Shown here: positions 57,601 through 64,000 of the stretch, piece by piece | How the letters are laid out: each line of letters starts with the position of its first letter | How positions within the stretch are numbered: the first letter of the stretch is position 1 | From: Neurospora crassa OR74A | Taxonomy: Eukaryota > Ascomycota > Sordariomycetes > Sordariales > Sordariaceae | Reading direction: 5' to 3' | NCBI RefSeq assembly: GCF_000182925.2 | Contig: NC_026503.1 | Location: 4,402,001-4,466,000 of the forward strand | DNA: 64,000 bases | Position numbers and translations under genes: made by a program | Notes under the pieces: generated by a model | Database searches by the model: none | What the model saw: only the letters and a program-made list of their open reading frames with translations | Told to the model about the DNA's origin: nothing

Positions 57601-57758
57601 AAGGGAAATACCTGATGATGATGACATGGAAGAGATGAATAACTGAGAAAGACCCACTTACCATATCGAACTTTGCGGTGGGAATGGATAATGCGGTTGG
57701 CCTCCTCGGGAGTAAGATCCTCGAGGTTGGGGCTCTCATGAGAGTCGGACATGGACAT
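54653..57758 (-). CDS. Zn2Cys6 fungal transcription factor
   Basis: Minus-strand exons 57662-57758, 57068-57307, 56761-56992, 56410-56697, 56155-56352, 55064-56101, 54843-54994 and 54653-54753, giving 781 residues; every phase joins. The N-terminal binuclear zinc cluster is CWPCRQRKVKCDNKSPCENC...LC (about residues 35-65): six Cys spaced 2-6-5-2-6-type, binding DNA. The fungal-specific regulatory domain occupies about 190-480, with the characteristic LLGLTCRLAQSLGLHR and RRRLWWTCLW motifs. The C-terminus is Gly/Gln/Pro-rich (activation-like) and ends FLAHPPPGQPPQQQFYF. The 75-nt intron between exons 2 and 3 is in frame and open, with a weak GTGTGT donor. The last splices are GTATGT/TAG and GTTAGT/TAG. 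The specific target genes are not identifiable; the gene is divergent from qde-1. Confidence 0.92.
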
Positions 57759-57945
57759 GGCCTTTGCTGTTTCAAGATGACTAAGGTAGGTAGGTATATG
57801 AGGTGAGGGCTACACGAGTCGGGGCTGGGCGGAGACGGCGGCGGGATGTGGTCAGCTTTGGACAGGATGAAGGCCGGAAACCAACGGGGTCCGCCAGACC
57901 ACCAGCCGACCACTTGTTCTCCTGACTTTCCGAGTCGTCGGTGTG

Positions 57946-57984
<39 letters not shown>

Positions 57985-59255
57985 ACTCTTTCGGAATGTG
58001 GATGGCTCGGACGGCGACGAAGGTAGTGTCTAGTAGCCTCCGTTGGCGTGCCCTATGAGCGTCTGAACCTATGCACACTGCAACGGCGAGCAGCAACTCG
58101 GCAGCGCCAAGGGTAGGGTTCGGGGTCTGGTGGATCCGCGGCTATTCGAGGGGGGACCGGGAGGGAAAGGGAAGGGATTGACGGATGGACGGACACGGGC
58201 CCTGGATTCCGTCGGGAAAGGGGTGGGTGAGAGAATAGTGTAAGTATGGTTAATATGGGGGGGGAATACCGATGGAAATCCGAAGGGAGGGCACTCCGAG
58301 GGATAAAAGAAGCCGAGAAAGCTTTTTTGTAGCAGAGCAGAACTAGGAGGGAGGGGTCCTTTGAGAGTCCCGGTTCGGAATTGGCGGGATCTCTTGAGGG
58401 AGGCCCGGGGTCCAGTGTGGAATGGATTGGAAGGTCGGCCAGTCAGTGGCGGACTCTGCTGGCGGCATCCGCGACGATTCATTGGATGGCTAGCCGGCCT
58501 CCCGTTGACGGGGCGCGCCTAGTCTCAATAGTGGTGTTGTCCGCGATACATATCATCTCTCTCTGCTGCGACACCTTTCCCAACAAATATTAGACTCTGG
58601 AAAAGCTCACTTCCTTGGCCAAGCACCGAAATCGAATTCTGAAAAGTCCTAAAGTCTCCTGTCTCTCATGCTAGGTAGCCCTACTGCGTGTGTAGTGTAG
58701 TAGGTCCGAATAGGTTCGTACGCTGTCCCCTTTAGGGGGCTGGTTTAACAGGGAGACAGGGTACAGTCTCTCGGGAACAGAGACGACCAAGCTTTGTTGT
58801 GTGACATCATCTTGAGACCATTCGTCTGAGGGTCCATACAACCATACATGCTGTGTAGAGAGTGGTGGGAATATTAGAGGTTACTTTGAGAGTTTCTGAA
58901 GAGATTGAGACTGTAGGTACGTTCATTTATCGGTGCGACGAGAATGGGCACGCATGAGTCGACATTTGCAATTTGTTGGTTGGCACGCACATCGATAGTG
59001 TACACATGTGTCGGCCTGAGACTGTCCAATGGACCAATGGTAAGGCGTGAGCGGCGAGTGGGGTCAACTTGAGGTTAATGTACACAGTACTTGAGGCTGT
59101 AGCGGGCAGCGGAAGCATCCGTCCTCGAATGGACATTCCCAAGCCAGCCAACACTGGTGTCCATTAAAAGCGTTTTCTCCATGGGGGAACAATGGCCGGC
59201 GTAGTATCTGTAAGAGGACCTAGAGGACGGTATTAGAACATTTGGGTGATGTATC

Positions 59256-59365
59256 TAGATCACCGATGTGTCCCTGAATAGTCCATGAATAGTCTGGGAT
59301 GAGTCCGAGATCAGTCCGGGATGTGTCACCGATATATCCATGACTTATCTCTGATTTATCCCAGC
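59256..59365. repeat. Degenerate 11-bp tandem array (10 units)
   Basis: Ten consecutive 11-nt units, for example TGTGTCCCTGA, ATAGTCCATGA, ATAGTCTGGGA, TGAGTCCGAGA, TCAGTCCGGGA, TGTGTCACCGA, TATATCCATGA. The core [GA]TC at unit positions 4-6 and a final GA recur. No ORF or gene overlaps it. Confidence 0.8.
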
Positions 59366-59426
59366 GAGACCCCAATCAGTATGACCGACAGCGACACCAT
59401 CACCGGCGCCAGCGTATGAGATCCTG

Positions 59427-59459
59427 AACATATGTTAGGCATATGTATGGCATATGTAT
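59427..59459. repeat. 11-bp repeat, CATATG core (3 units)
   Basis: Three 11-nt units: AACATATGTTA, GGCATATGTAT, GGCATATGTAT (the last two identical). Each contains the CATATG palindrome, an E-box-type sequence. It lies about 60 bp after the longer 11-bp array. Confidence 0.75.
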
Positions 59460-61030
59460 GCATAGAGCATGCACCACATATCTGAGAGCTGCCTGTGACT
59501 ACCTAGAGGTATGTAGAGGTAATGTCACGTACCTTACCTCTACCAAATGTATCCCGCAGTCACTCGTATTCCCGCTGTAGTGTACACTAGAACTAGCCCC
59601 GCCTTTTGGATCCTGGAGTGTCCCCATTCCACGCACTTGCCAAGAACCACAACCTCGCAAAGCGCGCTGACAGGGCACCGTGCTGCCTGGACCTTTGCGG
59701 GCCGTTCCTTCTTGACCGGCGCCAGGCAGCAGACCGGTTGGTTCTTGTTCCTCAAGGTGACGAAGGCGATTAAAAAATCCAAGACAACCAGATCCTGGAA
59801 CCTTTGATCATCCCTCGTTTACTCAGACGAAAAAACTAAAAAACTTCAAAGTCGTTGTCAGATTAATTGAACCGTTAAAACAGGACATGTCCGCCCTTTC
59901 GTCTCTCATGCCCTCGAAACCTCACGTCTTCCATCTCTCGTCCGATCCCCCCCTCCCCACGACCCTGATTCAGCAGCGAACTGACCTGTCACTTTACTGT
60001 GGACTCCTCCTAGAGTAGGGCTGGCCATCCCCGGGCCCCCTGCAGCTTCTGCAAGTCAAAGCGATGGAAGGATGGCCGTCCAGTGGGTGCGGCATACAGC
60101 CATTTCCAAAATGGTCTCGTCGCATGCGGAAGAAAAAAAATGGAAGGCTACGAGCCTGCGACACCTGTACGGTCACTGCGGCTACCCTTCACCACCACCA
60201 GTGATATCATCACCCATACCATCAGGGCCACTACCGCCGCGCTCTCTCGAACATCGGGCTGAATGTGACCAATTGCGCCGACAGCGGGCTTTTCGATCCT
60301 GTGGGCAGCTTCTTCCACCGGTTTGCGCTGATCTGGGAGCGTATCGAGCTGGATTGGGACTGTTTACCACTCGAATCACTTGACGGCTCGGCGCGATTCT
60401 ATGGCCATCCACCGCGATTGATCGGTCCCTTCACTGTTTCCTGCAACCTACTCTCCCGACCAGATCAGACGAGGCTTTATGCCCAGTTCCGGGCGTTGCC
60501 AATTATAGCCACAGCACGAAGCTCGCCAAGTTCGTTCGAAATGCTCAAAACTGTTCACACACTTTGCACGAACAGGACCACCACGAAAAACCACCTTGGC
60601 CCGCTCGCGCGAACCCGTGTCTTTGAACTCGATCAGCCCCAATCCCAAACCAGGTCGCCTTTCCCCGCTGCGCCTGCTTGTCCCGACTTCGTGAAGCAAA
60701 CAAGACTGGCGGCTATGGCCAAGGCCCATTCCATGACAATTGGTTAATCGAGGTCAAAAACTACAAGAGATCAACGCCGCAAAGATATACTTGTCGTTCA
60801 CCCCGACAACCGCAAAGCCTTGAAGCGCAAAGCCACAGTGGTGTTGTTTACTTCCGCACACTTATCGACCCTTACGCCCAAGACGCTCCCGCTTGGTAGA
60901 AGCTCGAGTCGGGTAATCAGGTATATCTCACAGTCGCCTTGTCCTCCTTTTCGGTGGTGGTCGCTTTTATCATGCCTTATCGCTAACCCGGTTGTATACT
61001 CTACTCCAGGCCCGATCTCCCACGGCACAA

Positions 61031-64000
61031 ATGAACCCTATTACTCCTAGGAAGAGGAATAGCCCCGTCGAGGAAATCATAAACCGGCTCAATAACGACT
61101 ACAACCTGGGCCTCCAGTGTGTCGCAGACACAACTCTCACCCCCCACCGCCGGAAGGAGCTGGCCGAGAGTGACGAGGATTTCGGTCGCCATGACAAGAT
61201 CTACAGAGCCCTGAACTTTCTCTACTGGCGGAAGGATGACTCCCTGAACCAGGCAGAAGCCAACTTCTTCATCGAGGCCAAAGCTGCGAGCTCGAACTGG
61301 GTGCCCAAAGCCCACGCCGACCCTGACACGCTTCCGTGGTCCAAGGAACCTCCCCGCGCCGCTACTGCCGGCCAACAATGGGCATTGCAGACTGTGTTGC
61401 TCGAGGTGCTTAATAGGTTTATGCCACCTCCCAATAACACACCAGGTCGAACGTTTGGCAGAACTCTAAGCGGCCCAAGTGGCCTGAGCCGCCCAACCTC
61501 TACCAACACCAAACGCAAGGATGAGCCCGCCAATGTCACTTTCGCTGATCCGCCCAAACGCTCGTTGACTCGCTCTGCCACAGGTCCTCCTATTCACGGC
61601 GCGGCGATACCCCTAAAGTTCCCCGATCCAGTGAATACCGGTTCCAAACGACCATCTCTCGAGAGTGAGAATCTCAATCAGTGCACCAAGCGGGCCAAGG
61701 GCAAGCTGTCTGATAATGTTGCCGCTGCCGCCGCCCCGCCCGTGCCTATTGCGAGCGCTTTGGACAAGGTACCGACTCGAAGGCATGCCAATACGAGAGA
61801 TCCCACGGCGACAGGTCATAGACGAGCGGACCAGGTGGATTCCTTTGATACATCTCAAGGCACTTCCTATGGTTCGAGTGTCTTCAGCGCTTGCCGTCAC
61901 AATCAGAGCACTACCCAGAGTAGTTTTGAGGCTCCTCCTTCACAGCCCAGAGAGAAGCGGCCTGTGGATGCCACGGTCTTTGAGGCTGGACACTTGATTG
62001 AGTCTCCTAGCAAAGGAAGAACAACCAAGTCCCACATAGATAACCAGCCCCTTTCATCGTCTTCCCAGGGTGAAACTTCGTTCAGCACTTACTATGAGTC
62101 GTTTCCAAGTTCCGGCGGCGAGGGCGCAATTCCCGAGCCGAGTCGCTCAAATGGACTGGCTCGGAGCGAAGAAAGCGCTCGATCTCAGGTTCAAGTTCAT
62201 GCCCCGGTGGTTGCAGCTCGGCTGAGAAATATTTGGCCGAAATTTCCCAAATGGCTACACGAAGCTCCTCTCGCTGTTGCATGGGAAGTTACCAGACTCT
62301 TTATGCACTGCAAAGTAGACTTGGAAGACGAGAGCCTGGGCCTAAAGTACGACCCTTCCTGGTCTACCGCGCGCGATGTCACAGATATCTGGAAGACTCT
62401 CTACCGGCTTGATGCTTTCCGTGGTAAACCCTTTCCAGAAAAGCCGCCCAACGACGTGTTCGTGACCGCAATGACGGGCAACTTTGAGAGCAAAGGTAGT
62501 GCCGTTGTTCTCTCTGCTGTTCTAGACTACAATCCGGACAACTCGCCTACTGCGCCCCTTTACCTTGTGAAGCTGAAGCCGCTCATGTTCGAGCAGGGCT
62601 GTCGACTCACCCGTCGGTTCGGTCCTGATAGGTTTTTCGAGATCCTTATACCGTCGCCTACGAGCACCAGCCCAAGTGTACCGCCGGTGGTCAGCAAACA
62701 ACCAGGTGCGGTCGAAGAAGTCATCCAGTGGCTCACGATGGGGCAACATTCTCTTGTAGGCCGCCAATGGCGCGCTTTCTTCGCCAAAGATGCCGGATAC
62801 AGGAAACCTCTCAGGGAGTTCCAGCTCCGCGCCGAGGACCCGAAACCCATCATCAAGGAGAGAGTCCACTTCTTTGCCGAGACCGGCATTACGTTCCGAC
62901 CTGATGTGTTCAAGACGAGATCTGTCGTTCCGGCAGAGGAACCTGTAGAGCAACGGACCGAGTTCAAAGTTAGTCAAATGCTGGACTGGCTCCTGCAACT
63001 CGACAACAACACTTGGCAGCCGCACCTCAAGTTGTTCTCCCGTATCCAGCTCGGTCTGAGTAAGACATATGCCATTATGACATTGGAGCCTCACCAGATC
63101 AGACACCACAAGACCGATCTTCTTTCACCTTCAGGCACTGGCGAAGTGATGAATGACGGTGTAGGCCGCATGTCGCGAAGCGTGGCCAAGAGGATACGCG
63201 ATGTTCTCGGTTTGGGTGATGTGCCCTCTGCTGTGCAAGGGCGGTTTGGTTCGGCCAAGGGAATGTGGGTTATCGACGTTGACGACACAGGCGATGAGGA
63301 TTGGATCGAGACATACCCGTCCCAGCGCAAGTGGGAATGCGACTTCGTTGATAAACATCAACGTACCCTCGAAGTCCGGAGCGTGGCTTCTGAACTGAAG
63401 TCAGCTGGTCTCAACCTACAGCTGTTACCTGTCCTGGAAGATAGAGCCAGGGACAAGGTGAAGATGCGCCAGGCAATCGGTGACCGTCTTATCAACGATT
63501 TGCAACGACAGTTCAGCGAGCAAAAGCATGCTTTGAATCGCCCAGTGGAATTTCGCCAATGGGTTTACGAGAGTTATTCCAGTCGCGCAACTCGAGTCAG
63601 CCACGGCCGTGTGCCTTTTCTTGCTGGGCTACCTGACAGTCAAGAGGAGACACTGAACTTCTTGATGAACAGTGGGTTCGATCCCAAGAAGCAAAAGTAC
63701 TTGCAAGACATCGCCTGGGATCTTCAAAAGCGGAAATGTGACACGTTGAAGTCCAAGCTGAACATCCGTGTCGGTCGATCAGCATACATTTACATGATTG
63801 CCGATTTCTGGGGTGTGCTTGAGGAAAATGAGGTTCATGTCGGATTCTCCTCAAAGTTCAGAGACGAGGAGGAGTCTTTTACACTCCTATCGGACTGTGA
63901 TGTCCTCGTGGCGCGATCCCCAGCCCATTTCCCTAGTGATATCCAACGGGTTCGAGCAGTCTTCAAGCCAGAGCTCCACAGTCTCAAGGATGTAATCATC
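61031..64000 (+). CDS. qde-1: QDE-1, RNA-dependent RNA polymerase (partial, 3' end missing)
   Basis: One frame stays open from the ATG at 61031 to the last base, 990 codons, without an intron, and runs off the edge. The start MNPITPRKRNSPVEEIINRL and the sequence through to FKPELHSLKDVII match the Neurospora QDE-1 I know. QDE-1 makes dsRNA and aberrant RNA in quelling (RNA silencing), and also acts as a DNA-dependent polymerase with RPA. The first ~370 residues are Ser/Pro/Lys-rich and poorly ordered. The two-barrel (double-psi beta-barrel) catalytic region begins near 700, with the first barrel around LLSPSGTGEVMNDGVGRMSRSVAKRI. The catalytic DbDGD motif (Asp near 1007-1011 of about 1,400 residues) lies roughly 17-20 codons past the edge and is not visible here. 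The ATG choice is supported by the upstream 5'-UTR intron signals. Confidence 0.95.
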   Translation, partial: MNPITPRKRNSPVEEIINRLNNDYNLGLQCVADTTLTPHRRKELAESDEDFGRHDKIYRALNFLYWRKDDSLNQAEANFFIEAKAASSNWVPKAHADPDTLPWSKEPPRAATAGQQWALQTVLLEVLNRFMPPPNNTPGRTFGRTLSGPSGLSRPTSTNTKRKDEPANVTFADPPKRSLTRSATGPPIHGAAIPLKFPDPVNTGSKRPSLESENLNQCTKRAKGKLSDNVAAAAAPPVPIASALDKVPTRRHANTRDPTATGHRRADQVDSFDTSQGTSYGSSVFSACRHNQSTTQSSFEAPPSQPREKRPVDATVFEAGHLIESPSKGRTTKSHIDNQPLSSSSQGETSFSTYYESFPSSGGEGAIPEPSRSNGLARSEESARSQVQVHAPVVAARLRNIWPKFPKWLHEAPLAVAWEVTRLFMHCKVDLEDESLGLKYDPSWSTARDVTDIWKTLYRLDAFRGKPFPEKPPNDVFVTAMTGNFESKGSAVVLSAVLDYNPDNSPTAPLYLVKLKPLMFEQGCRLTRRFGPDRFFEILIPSPTSTSPSVPPVVSKQPGAVEEVIQWLTMGQHSLVGRQWRAFFAKDAGYRKPLREFQLRAEDPKPIIKERVHFFAETGITFRPDVFKTRSVVPAEEPVEQRTEFKVSQMLDWLLQLDNNTWQPHLKLFSRIQLGLSKTYAIMTLEPHQIRHHKTDLLSPSGTGEVMNDGVGRMSRSVAKRIRDVLGLGDVPSAVQGRFGSAKGMWVIDVDDTGDEDWIETYPSQRKWECDFVDKHQRTLEVRSVASELKSAGLNLQLLPVLEDRARDKVKMRQAIGDRLINDLQRQFSEQKHALNRPVEFRQWVYESYSSRATRVSHGRVPFLAGLPDSQEETLNFLMNSGFDPKKQKYLQDIAWDLQKRKCDTLKSKLNIRVGRSAYIYMIADFWGVLEENEVHVGFSSKFRDEEESFTLLSDCDVLVARSPAHFPSDIQRVRAVFKPELHSLKDVII

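Larger units (their letters stand above)
57759..61030. other. 3.3 kb divergent region before qde-1
   Basis: Between the transcription factor ATG (minus) and the qde-1 ATG (plus). It holds a (TC)n run at about 57949-57981, two 11-bp-period arrays (listed separately) and a likely 5'-UTR intron just before qde-1: donor GTATAT at 60921, branch point GCTAAC near 60981, acceptor CTCCAG ending 61009. A 161-codon plus-strand frame at 60265-60747 has no recognised features and probably belongs to leader or promoter sequence. Confidence 0.5.

Noticed and set aside
60265-60747. 161-codon plus-strand frame just before qde-1
   Set aside because: No domain and mixed composition; it ends 280 bp before the qde-1 ATG and is more likely promoter or leader.
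1-64000. Search for transposons, virus-like elements, CRISPR arrays and rRNA genes
   Set aside because: No terminal repeats, transposase or polymerase-like frames, spacer-repeat arrays or rRNA sequence were seen by eye. A computed search could still find small relics.

Overview
The window is nuclear DNA from a filamentous ascomycete, almost certainly the genus Neurospora. The signs are short spliceosomal introns (about 57-90 nt, GTAAGT/GTATGT donors, CTAAC/CTGAC branch points), C-ending codons, long gene-poor spacers full of simple repeats, and at the right edge an open reading frame recognisable as QDE-1, the RNA-dependent RNA polymerase of Neurospora quelling. I saw no recognisable transposon, virus-like element, rRNA gene or CRISPR array.

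Layout, left to right. A partial mitochondrial protein gene (minus, runs off the left edge), a Utp16/Bud21-like U3 snoRNP gene (plus), triosephosphate isomerase (plus), mitoribosomal protein mL43 (minus) divergent from U1 snRNP 70K (plus), Mrt4 ribosome assembly factor (minus), a full-length ABCB-type multidrug transporter (plus), a SARAF-family ER calcium-entry regulator (plus), the histone H2B ubiquitin ligase BRE1 (minus) divergent from TFIIIB subunit Bdp1 (plus), RAD23 (minus), a four-TM protein with a long tail (minus), a 6.7 kb gene-poor stretch, a 2-oxoglutarate oxygenase gene (minus) bracketed by two identical, inverted, intron-containing tRNA-Asp(GUC) genes, a rhodopsin-like 7-TM protein (minus), a secreted Ser/Thr-rich protein (plus), an M14A metallocarboxypeptidase (minus), a Zn2Cys6 transcription factor (minus), and qde-1 (plus, cut by the right edge just before its catalytic Asp motif). 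Exon boundaries were worked out by hand from splice consensus, frame continuity and family conservation.

Most genes are unrelated housekeeping functions (ribosome biogenesis, splicing, Pol III initiation, chromatin, proteasome/DNA repair), so this is ordinary core genome and not a gene cluster. The items most worth a second look are non-coding: the inverted tRNA-Asp pair with an 18-bp shared 5' element, two separate 11-bp-period tandem arrays in the spacer before qde-1, Z-DNA/G-quadruplex-prone tracts in the bre-1/bdp1 divergent promoter, a triple ATCGAT array near a TATA box before the drug pump, and the gene-poor 35.8-42.5 kb stretch with its recurring GTAGTGTA-type motif. I found no convincing new multi-gene system.
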